Source of the DNA: Parasponia andersonii
Lineage: Eukaryota > Streptophyta > Magnoliopsida > Rosales > Cannabaceae
Reading direction: 5' to 3'
DNA: 64,000 bases
NCBI GenBank assembly: GCA_002914805.1
Contig: JXTB01000028.1
Coordinates: 1,650,126-1,714,125, forward strand
Part shown: positions 1 to 11,272 of the stretch, in pieces
How the letters are laid out: each line of letters opens with the position of its first letter
Numbering within the stretch: the first letter of the stretch is position 1
Position numbers and translations under genes: made by a program
The notes under the pieces: model-generated
Told to the model about the DNA's origin: nothing
Seen by the model: the letters and a program-made list of their open reading frames with translations, nothing else
The model's database searches: none

Positions 1-468
1 TCTCTCCTTATTTGCTTTGATTATTTACTTCAATTTACACAAGCCACATCTCTTAATTATTTATAAATTTATTGTTGATAAAACCTCCATCAACAGTAAC
101 TAAATCTCTCTCTTAATCAAAACAAAAGCCAAAAAAAGAAAAAAAAAAAAGAAAAATCGTCGCGACTAAACAGTTATCACTAATTGACGACGTGTTTTTT
201 AAGTGTACATATGTATTGACTTGGCCTTTTTGTTTAGATGCTATAATATCCCCACGATCATTAGATTATTCCTCTTAAGAAGCCGCGTCAAACTAGAGCG
301 GCAATGAAGATGGCACTCTTTTGTCTCAAAAATTGGTGAAAGCATCTTTTTTGGCAAAAACGGTATAAATATTAGCTTTTCAAGAATTCGTGGAAACGTA
401 TACGTGGTGAATTCAGCTTTGGTAATTAACTTTGTTGAGAAAGCTGGCTAATTATTAAAAGGAATAAT
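1..468. other. AT-rich intergenic DNA
   Basis: No coding region, RNA gene or recognisable element was seen here. The stretch ends where the 1-kb duplication begins. Confidence 0.5.
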
Positions 469-1483
469 ATTATTATACTTCGTATTTAGATATTTTATTT
501 AATTTATACTTTTTATTTTAGTTATTATCGATATTACTTTTAGATTTGAAATCTGTTATAAATTTATATTATGACATCAATTTAGAATATTTAATTTATT
601 ACGATGATTTCATAAACTTATTCTTTTTTTTTTTAAATGTGGCTTAACTAATGACTTTCACTTATTACAAATTAAAAGAAAATACCTACTACTATCTAAT
701 CTACATCCTACCCGATTAGGGATAATAGGCTTTCATGCCTACCTTTAGTGTGATTCGAACCTAGAACCAAGATTTTATGTAGTGGGTGCTATTACCACTT
801 AAGCCAACTCACTTCGTCAGAAAAGATTGGTATTTAATAAACTTATTCTTAGATCTTCGTAGATCAGTTTTTATATGATTTATTTTCAATTTTTTAAATA
901 ACATCTTAGTAGATTAATTGTCCTAAATTTGCGTCAGGCTATAACTATTCTAAATTTGTATCAGGTTATAAATTTATAACAAATTTCAAATCTAAAGATC
1001 AATGTAAATAATAATCAAAATAGAATCTACATATTAAATAAAGTGTCAAAATACAAAATATAAAAATGATTTTATCCCAATTAAAATCTTTAAGTTTTGG
1101 CGTTGTTCAAAGGCCAGTAACTCTTTGTTTTATATTTTCGCTTGAAAGTTATAGATGATCGTAGAAGACTTCCACATTATTGAAATGAATGAGAACAGAA
1201 ACCATATCTTTCTTGGAAAAGAAAACAACTATGATCTACATAAAATGGATTATTAAACGGTCAACTTGTTTAAATTCATTATAATTCCCATTTCTGATCA
1301 ATAAATTTTTTCTCAGATCTCACCATTAGCTCATTTTCTTTTATAATTTAGAGATAAAACTTTAGCCAAATATTTCAAACAGTTGTTAAATCAATCTGAG
1401 TTTAACAGTTTTGTTGAACAACAATTATATACATGGCTGATCTTCATAATATATATATATATATAGATAGATGTATTTCTCGG
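469..1483. repeat. Direct duplication, copy A (about 1.0 kb)
   Basis: This block is repeated almost base for base at 2300-3338. Both copies begin in a short ATTATTATACTT stretch and end at the motif GATGTATTTCTCGG after an AT run. They differ by scattered substitutions and small indels, including an extra ACAAATTTATA unit in copy B. Each contains the same SINE, so the SINE inserted before the duplication. An LTR fragment lies exactly between the two copies. Confidence 0.85.
626..836 (-). mobile_element. tRNA-derived SINE, copy A
   Basis: Read on the minus strand, this 211-bp unit has an RNA polymerase III A-box-like motif (TGGCTTAAGTGGT, plus-strand 791-808) and a good B box (GGTTCGAATCA, about 751-761), in tRNA order and spacing. 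It then runs through a non-tRNA body to an A-rich 3' tail (a T tract on the plus strand, about 624-634). Fourteen bases, ATAAACTTATTCTT, flank it directly at 612-625 and 837-850, the target-site duplication expected of LINE-driven insertion. It has no coding capacity. I do not recognise the family. A degenerate tRNA gene is the alternative, but the tail and target duplication argue for a SINE. Confidence 0.8.
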
Positions 1484-2299
1484 CGCCAAACTGTTGGAGC
1501 AGTTTCTCACCAGCCGTCAATGTGTCTCGAACTGCTGATGCTATATTCTCCAACTGTCCACGTGTCTCTGCTGTCCCAAGGTCCTCTGAACTCCAAGCAA
1601 CATCGGAGAAGCGGGGGTGGCTACCTGCAAAGACTCTCCGATGCTTAAGTCAGTGGTTTATCTTTTATACAGGGTAACAAGGAAAATATTTTGATAAATA
1701 TATCTATCTGTTTCTTGTTCACAGACTTTTCTACATAAGCAAACATGCCCCTCTCGGGAATGCATGGCTCTTATATATGTAGTCCTGAGATAGTGAACCG
1801 CGTGGTTCTCAATCTCAGGAATGAGTACTTTTCACCTCGAAATCTTTTTTACCAATCACGAGCCGAGATTTCGGTGATCTCCTCTATGCTGCTGTGGCCT
1901 GATTTTCGCCACCTACTTCGGCTTCAATCTGTCAGGAGTAAGATCTGGGTAAATTACCGTTCTGTCAGGACGGCTTGTTCCTGGCACATACCTACCCAGA
2001 ATCGCATTAAATGCTCTGTCTGGGTCTGGAGCCGTGAGTCGCTTTCCACTGTATTCGGTTGGAAGACCCTTAGGGCTTCTGACCCTCCCGACTGTTGAGG
2101 TAAGGGCCGCTGTTCTATGATGGCAGACCCTTGGGGCTTCTGACTCTCAGCTGTCGAGATTGGGGTCAGACTGGGCCAAACCGTCCGGGGTCAGTGATAA
2201 ACTCGGCCCTAACCTCAGACGGCCCAATGGCCGATTGTGAGATCACGTGCGATCCGCGTGGCCTTCTACGTGGCATATGGCTCGGGAACAGGTCCCATA
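1484..2299 (-). mobile_element. Reverse-oriented Tat-type LTR fragment with primer-site stub
   Basis: Read on the minus strand, this ends in GCTCCAACA followed by a stub TTTGGCGCCG, which matches the LTR end and primer-binding-site start of the Tat element at 37467-46201. A stretch with the motif GACTCTCCGATGCTTAAGTCAG-like order (rich in CTACCTGCAAAG) matches 46010-46030 in reverse complement. The other end, GGTCCCATA, resembles the reverse complement of that element's LTR start (TATGGGGCC). It is therefore an LTR plus about ten internal bases rather than a clean solo LTR, and no 5-bp target duplication flanks it. Short open frames inside it are chance. Confidence 0.75.
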
Positions 2300-3280
2300 A
2301 TTATTATACTTCGTATTTAGATATTTTGTTTAATTTATACTTTTTATTTTAGTTATTATCAATATTGATTTTTAGATTTGAAGTCTTTTACAAATTTATA
2401 TTATGACATCAATTTAGAATATTTAATTTATTACGATGATTTCATAAACTTATTCTTTTTTTTTAAGTGTGGCTTAACTAATGACCTTCACTTATTACAA
2501 ATTAAAGGAAAATACCTACTACTATCCAATTCATACCCTACCCGATTAGGGATAATAGGCTTTCACGCCTACCTCTAGTGTGAGTCGAACCTAGAACTAA
2601 GATCTTACGTAGTAAGTGCTATTACCACTTAAGCCAACTCACTTCGTCAGAAAAGATTGGTATTTAATAAACTTATTCTTAGATCTTCGTAGATCAGTTT
2701 TTATATGATTTATTTTCAATTTTTTAAATAACATCTTAGTAGATTAACTGTCCTAAATTTGCGTCAGGCTATAACTATTCTAAATTCGTATCAGGTTATA
2801 AATTTATAACAAATTTATAACAAATTTCAAATCTAAAGATCAATGTAAATAATAATCAAAATAGAATCTACATAATAAATAAGTGTCAAAATACAAAATA
2901 TAAAAATGGTTTTATCTCAATTAAAATCTTTAAGTTTTGGCGTTGTTCAAAGGCCATTAACTCTTTGTTATATATTTTCGCTTGAAAGTTATAGACGATC
3001 GTAGAAGACTTCCACATTATTGAAATGAATGAGAACAGAAACCATATCTTTCTTGGAAAAGAAAACAACTATGATCTACATAAAATGGATTATTAAACGG
3101 TCAACTTGTTTAAATTCATTATAATTCCCATTTCTGATCAATAAATTTTTTCTCAGATCTCACCATTAGCTCATTTTCTTTTATAATTTAGAGATAAAAC
3201 TTTAGCCAAATATTTCAAACAGTTGTTAAATCAATCTGAGTTTAACAGTTTTGTTGAACAACAATTATATATACATCTTC

Positions 3281-3322
<42 letters not shown>

Positions 3323-3338
3323 TGGATGTATTTCTCGG
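2300..3338. repeat. Direct duplication, copy B (about 1.0 kb)
   Basis: Second copy of the block at 469-1483, offset by about 1831 bp. Past its end (GATGTATTTCTCGG) the sequence continues into unique DNA (TAGCAAAACGG), whereas copy A runs into the LTR stub. An (AT)n run at about 3282-3320 is expanded relative to copy A. Confidence 0.85.
2458..2666 (-). mobile_element. tRNA-derived SINE, copy B
   Basis: Copy of the SINE at 626-836, carried by the 1-kb duplication and not a separate insertion. The flanking ATAAACTTATTCTT repeats lie at 2444-2457 and 2667-2680. The B box here has changed from GATTCGAACC to GAGTCGAACC (plus strand). Confidence 0.8.
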
Positions 3339-3563
3339 TAGCAAAACGGAATTTCATAACATAAAAGTCAAAATGATAGAGTCTCGGTAACATAATTTGT
3401 CGAACAAGGTCACGCAGGATCTTTTATTGAGGATTTAGTTTATTGATTTGAGGAGTTTCATGTTTCCTTCTTTAAGCCCTCTAATTTATGTTCTTTAAAT
3501 GCTTGTTATGACCACTTGTTTCTTGAATTTCCCATATTATAGAGCCTAGTCGAGGTCCATGAC

Positions 3564-3613
<50 letters not shown>

Positions 3614-4800
3614 TCTGGGTCTTTGAGTTTTTTTTTTTTTTTTTTGGGTAAAGGATTGCATGGAGAATTTAATTAGAATTATTGAACAGTGTGCATTGTA
3701 ATTTCCTTCTTAAAGCTAAATTTATTGATAAATATGAATCGATCCGTAGACTTTTTTTAGACATGCATGATACATATTGACTAAATTGATCGTGTTCACA
3801 ATCTAGCTATATCAGCTAGCTAGTTTCTAACTGGGGGACGTTCTCCGTTGTTTAAAATAGAATAAAAAAATTCTGTCTCATTTTACTGTTCCGCTATGTA
3901 TCCCAGAAGGGATATATTTTGTAATCATTTGCAATAATTGGTATATATTTACAAAGTTAACATATGCATGACCTTTTCTTCGTCCAATTTATTTGGCCTC
4001 TCAGTGAATTAATGTCAATTATGCCTTGTTTTTGTAGTGAAAACATTTAAATCTTGCATTTTTCTAATTAACCCATTACGTCTGTCTTTTCATTTATTCG
4101 ATTCTATTTGAGCTTACACTAGACAGAACTACCAAAAATCCTAATTAAATTAATAATCCACTGATAAGTAGATGGCAGCTGCATACGTTTGGAGTGGCAT
4201 TATTCTACTATTTTAAGAAAGCATAACTCAAAATCAGGGAGATTTTAAAATAAGAGAAACAAAATGCATTGGTGAATATATGTGTGTGGATCACAGGTTT
4301 AATCTGATTGCCATAGACCCCACTTTTAAGGTTTGTGATTGATATCACACGTCGGTAACTAATTCGAAAAAAATATCGTTATGACCAGATTTATCTAATA
4401 TTTGTAATACGTATGACATTTCTATTGCACACATGAATGATAGACCTGTTAAAAATATACATTGCATTCACAGTACATAATAATTATTCTCTGGTTTTGT
4501 TAAATGACGAAAACAACCCCAACATCAACAGATGTCCATCACATGCGGCTGCATGTTGTAACTATTTATAATTATATTAATTACAGCTAGTTTTTGCCGT
4601 CACAAAAACAAAACAAAAGAAATATGATATACATAAAACAAATAAACATGAGAGGGGTGAAGAGTGAGAAAGAAACGGTTCTCAATGGTGTTCCCGAGTA
4701 CCATACACACTCTAAAATGTTGATCTTTCCTAGAAAGAAAGAAGGGGCATGCATTGACCTCAATATAGGTATTGGAGTAATGTGTTTGACTTTCTAGTAT
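3339..4800. other. Intergenic DNA with a long poly-T tract
   Basis: No gene was recognised. A T tract of about 48 bases lies at 3565-3612, with a second shorter one near 3630-3645. They could be decayed retroposon tails, but no target duplication was found. The last part is the upstream region of the phytosulfokine gene. Confidence 0.5.
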
Positions 4801-4820
4801 CTAGCTTATTTAGCTCCATG

Positions 4821-4830
4821 TATATAAATA
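4821..4830 (+). promoter_or_regulatory. Probable TATA box of the phytosulfokine gene
   Basis: TATATAAATA lies about 200 bp before the start codon at 5022, in a stretch otherwise free of upstream ORFs of note. This would give a 5' leader of roughly 170 nt. Position and sequence are the only evidence. Confidence 0.5.
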
Positions 4831-5021
4831 TAATTTCACTTATATTGCCCATTTCATGGAACCACACTCCCATCCAAAAAAAAAAAAAAAATGGAATCTC
4901 TAAGTTTCATTTATTGCCTTCATTACTATTAATAACTTCATTTCTCTCTTATCTACATTCTCTCAAGCTTCGAAGAAATAGAACCCTTAATTAAAAGGAA
5001 ACTAGCTTTAGTACTTTATCA

Positions 5022-5397
5022 ATGTTTAAGAGCCTCAGTTTGTTGATAATAATGGCTCTATTTCTGCTATCAAGTGTAGAAACTAGACCAATCCAAACGA
5101 CTTTTAGTCCTCCACAAGATCAATATTCTAACCAGTTTCTTTCAGGATTTTCATCTCCTTATTTGCATGTAAGTTTATTGTATTGCTTCTTTTTTCTTTT
5201 TATTTATAATTTCTTTAACGAGAAAGGGTACATTTTTTTTTTATGCAATAATATGATTAATGTAATAATTATGTCTTTCTTTGTAGGAGGAAGATGGATG
5301 CAAAGGTTTGGAAAGCGAAGAGAACTGTTTGATTCGAAGGTCCATGGCTGCTCATACTGACTACATCTACACACAAGATATTCATGGAAATCCTTGA
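5022..5397 (+). CDS. PSK: Phytosulfokine (PSK) peptide hormone precursor
   Basis: Exon 1 is 5022-5168, the intron 5169-5286 (GTAAGT...TTTGTAG, phase 0) and exon 2 5287-5397, giving 85 residues, the normal size for the family. Residues 1-21 form a hydrophobic secretion signal ([17 protein letters not shown]). The C-terminal half has the conserved C54 and C63, then the pentapeptide YIYTQ at 75-79 preceded by D74. Acidic residues before the first tyrosine are needed by tyrosylprotein sulfotransferase in the Golgi. After sulfation of both tyrosines and apoplastic proteolysis, the peptide is sensed by the LRR receptor kinase PSKR and promotes cell growth and modulates defence (family knowledge). 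The two-exon structure with the pentapeptide in exon 2 fits the family. The gene looks intact, with consensus splice sites and no internal stop. Which PSK paralogue it is cannot be told from here. Confidence 0.93.
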
Positions 5398-6243
5398 ATA
5401 ATGACTTTTTCTTTTTCTTTTATTTTTCTATTTCCTTTATTTCTTCGCTGCATATCCTGTAATCCTGAAGAAAAACATAAGTTTTGATACTTGATTTTGA
5501 GCATATTTCATGCCAAAATTTATTAATTATGTGTGTGTATATATGTATATATGACTATTTAGAAGTTAAATTTGGATAGAGGTAGAAGTATCAGAAACAG
5601 AACAAGTTTTCATTTATTTATTCATTTATTATTTTTTTTTTCGTAGAGAAGAAAATATTTTTCGTGGGAAAAACATATAATAACGGAAACGACACATTGT
5701 TTTCCTTTGGGAGCTTGTCGTTCCAATTAAAGAAAATGACATGCCGTTCGTCGATCACGTACCAAAACGTGTAGTTCATTTAGTTTTGTTTTTGTTTTAT
5801 TTTCTTAAACATAAGGGGGGAAAAAGGGGAAAAAAAAAAAGAGAAAAAAGAATAGTTAGAGAATTGAGGTTGTCTTAAAAAGAGAAAAAAAAAAAAAAAA
5901 AAAAAACAAAACAAAAGGGGGATGGTTTACATACTTGCCTTTAGTTTGTTTTTTTTTTTTTGTTTGTTTGCGTTTTTTTTTTCTTTTGAGGGGAACATGC
6001 CTTTGGACTTTACTTTCATAGGGGGGGAAAAAGATTTCATTACTTATGTCATTTTGTCGTATAAACGATCGTCGTTTTACATTAAAATTTTCATGTGGTT
6101 TAGTTGAAAACGACATATTTTCACCATTTAAATTTAAAGTTTGTCGTAATTTAGTAAGATAATTCTAGTTGCCCCTTTAATTCAAGACTTACTGTCGGTT
6201 AACTTATAATATCGTATGGGCTAATAATGGCTCCATTGTCACA
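5398..6243. other. AT-rich DNA with GTCGT/ACGAC motifs
   Basis: The first 100 bp probably form the 3' untranslated region of the phytosulfokine gene. The rest has long A and T homopolymers and, at about 5690-6150, repeated ACGAC/GTCGT motifs. A similar motif cluster occurs at 8940-9470. No protein similarity was seen. Confidence 0.4.
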
Positions 6244-6610
6244 CTTGGTATACTCTTTCTACATTATTTTTAAAATCATGCCCTTAAATAAAATTAAAAA
6301 TGAATTATATGTATTATACCCATAATTTATTCCTACACTATGCCTCAATTTAATTTTGATTTTTTTTTCACCCACTTCTTGGTATACTCTTTCTATATTA
6401 TTTTTAAAATCACACACTTAAATAAAATTAAAAATGAATTATATGTATTATATCAATAATATATTCCTACTCTATGCCTCAATTTAATTTTGATTTTTTT
6501 TCACCCACTTCTTGGTATACTCTTTCTATATTATTTTTAAAATCACACCCTTAAATAAAATTTAAAATGAATTATATGTATTATATCCATAATTTATTCC
6601 TACACTATGC
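6244..6610. repeat. Tandem repeat, 133-134 bp unit, 2.7 copies
   Basis: Units start with CTTGGTATACTCTTTCTA at 6244, 6378 and 6511. The third stops after about 100 bp at CTATGC. Copies differ at only a few positions, so the array is fairly young. It is AT-rich and non-coding. Confidence 0.85.
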
Positions 6611-8420
6611 TACATGGATTTGTTAATCCCAAAAGGTCTCATACCATTAAGAGGTAGATTTTTACTTATGAGTCATCATCTTTCACCTTCTCCAGGCGAT
6701 GTGATTGTATAACTTACTATTTCTTATTTTATGCTTTCTTGCCAACGTTCAAGTTTAATGAATTTTGACTGTCACAATAGGGACACCTCCCTAAAATGGT
6801 CTATTGTCATATATTTTTGGTGAGTACACGAATCTCTTGTGTCCTTTGCACACTTAGTGTTCCAAATATAGACATATACATATTTCTTTAAAATTTTACC
6901 GTCTTAAAAAAGCCATTCTATTGTAGAAATTTCATTCTTTTGAAGACATTCCATCTTAATAAAATAATATCATACATGTTATGAAAAATATGTTACATGT
7001 CATCAAATATTCAATTTCCACCTAAAACACTTGTAACACTTAATTAGGCAATTAGATTTCAGAACGAGGGATTTTGTTTTTTTACCGAATTGGGTGGAGA
7101 AGTTAACGCAAACGGCGCTGTTAACTGTATTAAAAGCGTTAAAAGCATTTATATGACGTGGCCTCCTTTACTGGTTGACACCAAATGGGATGGGAAGTTT
7201 TTTGATGAAAAATCTTGATCCAACTGGTATATATGTTACTATTGGTCTATGGGTGCCTTGTATAGAATTTTGAAAGAAACCGTTTCTCTCCTCACTTAGA
7301 TTATTCAATTGCAATTATTTCAACAACATCAAATTTCCTCTAAAATGTGAATAAATAAGAAGAAGAGGTAGAGAAAAGAAAAAACAATGGGCAAATATAT
7401 TTTGTTGCTCACCCTCCATAAATTATTTGGCAGCGGAGAGATATGTATTATATTTATCTATTCTTTTTTCTTTTAATATTTTTATTTGAATTAGCCTCTC
7501 TTTTATTTGTGAGAGTGCGCTTAACTATATTTGTAATTTGAGTTGTTTGTCTATTGTTAGTTAATATGTCTAATTTATAATAATTGGATTGTATCATTTT
7601 TTATAATTATAATTCTTTTATTCATTTTCCAGGTGTTATTGTTATAGTAGCGTACTCTTAGTGTAAAGAATGAAATTGGAGATAATAGATTTCAACCCAA
7701 ATCTATTAAAATAAAATATATAGACAAATAAAACAATTAAGGATGTTTTATTTATTAGGTTATTAACTCATTATATTATTTAATATTTTTCGGATGGCGA
7801 TTAGATGAGATAAGAGATGATAGTGATGGGACGACTCAGTGATACGAGAGTCTCAGGGTCTAGTTTTTTATAAAATAAACGTTTTAAAGTACTTATTTTA
7901 TGTTCATGACATGATATACTTTTAAAAGTTTTCTTTCTTTGGCTTACATTAGGATTTTTAGTTACCTTATTAATTTTCTATAAATTTAATATAGACTTTA
8001 GTGAGATATTTATTTTGCAAAAAAAAAAATTTATGTAATTTCACATTTTTAATGTTTAGTGAAAACAATGGTAATATCTTCTGGTCTGATATCTTTAGAC
8101 TTAAGGGATGTTTTAGGAAAATAAACTTGGGTGATGCACTTGATATATATATCACCAAAATGTGAAAAGTAAGCTCCATCGATCTTCAATGTACAAATCA
8201 CTCATTGAGCATCCATTAGTACTTAAGCAATGGATCTAAATGCTTTCTGAAAAGAAAAATTTTATTTACAACAATTTTATTAATTTAAGGAACACTCAAA
8301 TTTCAATTCCCATAATTCAAATAAAGAGTTCTCAAAACTCATATAAATTCATTATGAAAAAAAAAGCGGATGTATTTAGTTATATGGCTATATGTACGAA
8401 AAAAGAAATATTACTGACAC
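6611..8420. other. Intergenic DNA, nothing recognised
   Basis: AT-rich with short chance ORFs only. A less AT-rich patch at about 7060-7260 and another at 7790-7860 may be old repeat fragments, but no family could be assigned. Confidence 0.4.
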
Positions 8421-8860
8421 TATGTTTGGTAGGAGAGAGGAAGAGTAAGATCAATGAAGAATTTAAGAATGAAATAAAATGTGAAAGAATAAGAGATAAA
8501 TAACGATCCCTTAAGTTATTTAGTAGGAACGATAGAAAATATAAAAGACGATGAGTATTTATTCATCAATTATTATATTATTCATTATTTAATCATTTTA
8601 TAATATTTTCAAAAAAAATTATTATTTTATACTATTTTTGGAAGGAATATATATATATATGTCATTGTGTATAAAAAGGGAGAGACAAATTCCTTCATTA
8701 GTGGGGAGACTTAAAATAGTGGTCCCAAAGGAATTTTCAGGCCCTCCACTTTTCCCTTCCCTCTCTTACTCTTTTCTACCAAATAAGTGATTTCACTTTT
8801 CTTTTGACCCCTCTTCCTCCACTTTTCTTCATCCTCTCGCAAGCTCTTTTACCAAACATA
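8421..8860. mobile_element. MITE-like element with 11-bp terminal inverted repeats
   Basis: TATGTTTGGTA at 8421-8431 is matched by its exact reverse complement TACCAAACATA at 8850-8860. The next 20-30 bases inward also pair loosely (GAGAGAGGAAGAG-like against CTCCACTTTTCTTC-like). The 440-bp interior is non-coding. No clear target duplication was found, so the ends may be slightly off and the superfamily is unassigned. Confidence 0.45.
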
Positions 8861-10134
8861 CTTAAGGAATTTTAAAAAACTTTTAAAAAATGTGATATGT
8901 AAAGAGTAAACAGAGAGTGACAATAAAATCGCACTTTGACTAATTAAACGGTATGAGTTTCAATTAAAATTAATACCGTTGTTTACTTAGTAAAATGGCA
9001 TGTCCTTTAATTTAAGAATACATACTTTTGTAGTAGTTAGTTCACTTTAGTGTCGTTTATTTACTTAAAGACATATCGATTCTAGCCAAAATTTTGCTTC
9101 AAATTCAAATTGTAAAAAGACGTGGTACATTTTGTAGAAGTTTGGTGTGGTCTTGCACAAAAACGACCATGCGTGTTGTTTGGATTTTAGAAGCAGGTTG
9201 TTTACTACCATTTTTTCTTTCTAATGGTAATAGTTTAGCGATACATATATAGTTTATATCTACAAGTTTTTTAGTCTTTTTTTAACTACACGTCGCTTCT
9301 TTCTCAAAGTTCATGATTTAAAACTATATGTCGTTTATCAAATTTGTAAACATTTTTTTGGTCGTTCAGATAAGGAAAACCGACGGATTTAGTTTGCATC
9401 AGGACTTCTTATTATTGACCGAAAATGACTGGAGGTGTCGTTTCCCCAGACAAATCAACATGTCGCTATGCTCACTTGCATCTTGGATTTTGGGGAGGAA
9501 AAAAAAAAATAGGAATTCTATTTTCTTTTCTTAAGATTTTATCAAAGAATTATTTTTTAGGAATTATTTTTTTTTTATTATTTTATCAAAGATTGAAGAA
9601 AATTTTTTTACAAAGATTCTGTGAGGGATATTTTCAGTAAATTTAGAAAATCTGGATTATAATAAAAAGATTATGAAAAAAAAATTTTAAAATTAAATTT
9701 TATAAAATTTTAAGAAAATATTTTTCCACTTTTTTCCGACACAGCTTTTTTTCCTACTAAAATATTAATGGTTTGCGAATTATAATACAGCCTGGAATTT
9801 TCTCATCCAACATATATCTTCAGTAGACACATCGGTAGCTGAAATTCACCTTCCCAAATCCCAACAATATTTTCAGATGGTTTTCTCCAGTACAGGAACA
9901 AGGAAATTAACCCTCAATCTCCCTTCGCGAAGCAAAAAACCTTACTGGAATCCATAAACCTTGTTAGCATGGAGCACCTTTCCCTTACACCTTGATTTTA
10001 ATAAACATCGTATCTACAATATCGTTGCCAAATTATTACGTTACTTTTAATTCACCAACAAAAATTAGTTGCTCTCTTTCCGAAACAATATAACAAAACC
10101 GTCTATATATATATGGCCATAGATATAAACTCGA
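8861..10134. other. Intergenic DNA, second GTCGT/ACGAC cluster
   Basis: No gene recognised. GTCGT-type motifs recur at about 9050, 9165, 9290, 9330, 9435 and 9462, resembling the cluster at 5690-6150. The two could be subterminal regions of one decayed DNA transposon, but no terminal inverted repeat was found. Confidence 0.35.
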
Positions 10135-10273
10135 TAGGAGGATCGGTGTTATTTATAATTTGACCAATATATATAATGTTTTAATTAATAACAAACGTGA
10201 TTTCTCGAGGAAAATACATTTTTATACTATATATATTTATGCTAATGTCGCACTATATATATATTTATACTAA
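10135..10273. repeat. Direct duplication around the second LTR fragment, copy 1
   Basis: This 139-bp block starting TAGGAGGATCGGTG is repeated at 10573-10711 with only a few substitutions. An LTR fragment separates the copies. Confidence 0.85.
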
Positions 10274-10274
10274 T

Positions 10275-10572
10275 TGTTGGAGCGGTTTCTCACCAGCCGT
10301 CCACGTCCACGTGTCCTTGCTGTCTCAAAGTACTCCGAATTCCGAGCAAGATCGGAGAGGCGGGGGTGGCTACCTGCAAAGACTCTCCGATGCTTAAGTC
10401 AGTGGTTTATCTTTGATACAAGGTAACAAGGAAATATTTCTGTATGAATATATATATCTGTTTCTTGTTTACAGACTTTTCTATATATTTCTGTTTTTAA
10501 GTGTACATGCCCTTCTCGAGAACGCATGGCTCTTATATATGTAATCCTGAGATTGTGAACGCATGGCTTTTA
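10275..10572 (-). mobile_element. Truncated Tat-type LTR fragment
   Basis: It begins (plus strand) TGTTGGAGCGGTTTCTCACC and shares the block around GACTCTCCGATGCTTAAG with the LTR fragment at 1484-2299. The two are closer to each other than to the LTRs at 37.5 and 45.3 kb. Only about 300 bp remain, ending at CGCATGGCTTTTA, with nothing of the internal region. The LTR terminus itself is intact at the left edge. Confidence 0.75.
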
Positions 10573-10711
10573 TAGGAGGATCGGTGTTATTTATAATTTG
10601 ACCAATATATATCATGCTTTAATTAATAACAAATGTGATTTCTCGAGGAAAATATATTTTTATACTATATATATTTATGCTAATGTCGCACTATATATAT
10701 ATTTATACTAA
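10573..10711. repeat. Direct duplication around the second LTR fragment, copy 2
   Basis: Second copy of 10135-10273. Immediately beyond it, about 28 bp (ATATTTATACTAATATAGAA and onward) at about 10697-10726 is repeated again at about 10763-10792 across an AT run, so this spot has duplicated at least twice. Confidence 0.85.
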
Positions 10712-10737
10712 TATAGAAAAGAGAAAAGGCACTATAA

Positions 10738-10768
<31 letters not shown>

Positions 10769-11272
10769 TATACTAATATAGAAAAGAGAAAAAGCAGCTA
10801 GCATTACACATACTTGCCTGCTTTTTTAAATATTTTTTTGTCCTATTTGTTTATATAATTTCGTATATTCATTTATATATTTATTTAAAAAGATTAGATA
10901 ACACATTTTGCTGAAAAAAAATATTAAATGCATAGGCATACACTACAACCACACGTGTTCTTCTCGTATAAATTTGTCAAATAACTTTTTTTCCTTTGCT
11001 AGTTATCTTCAGTTTGCTTATTTTCTTTTATTAATGGATTTTGATATCTAATTTTTCGTATTCCCCTTTTTGCCTTTACGGGCTTTTCTTTTATTTTTCG
11101 TTCTCTACCATTTTATCTATTATTGTACAAGTATTAGAATAAATGAAAAGTGACCATAAGAATAATACACTTCTAATTAGATAGATCATCTATTAGCTTA
11201 GGATCCCACATATCGTTTGGGATTGAAAAAATATGATCCTTAAATTTTATAAGGTTGCTTCCATTATATATA
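10712..11272. other. AT-rich intergenic DNA
   Basis: No gene or element recognised. The last five bases, ATATA (11268-11272), form the target duplication of the chromovirus that follows. Confidence 0.5.
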
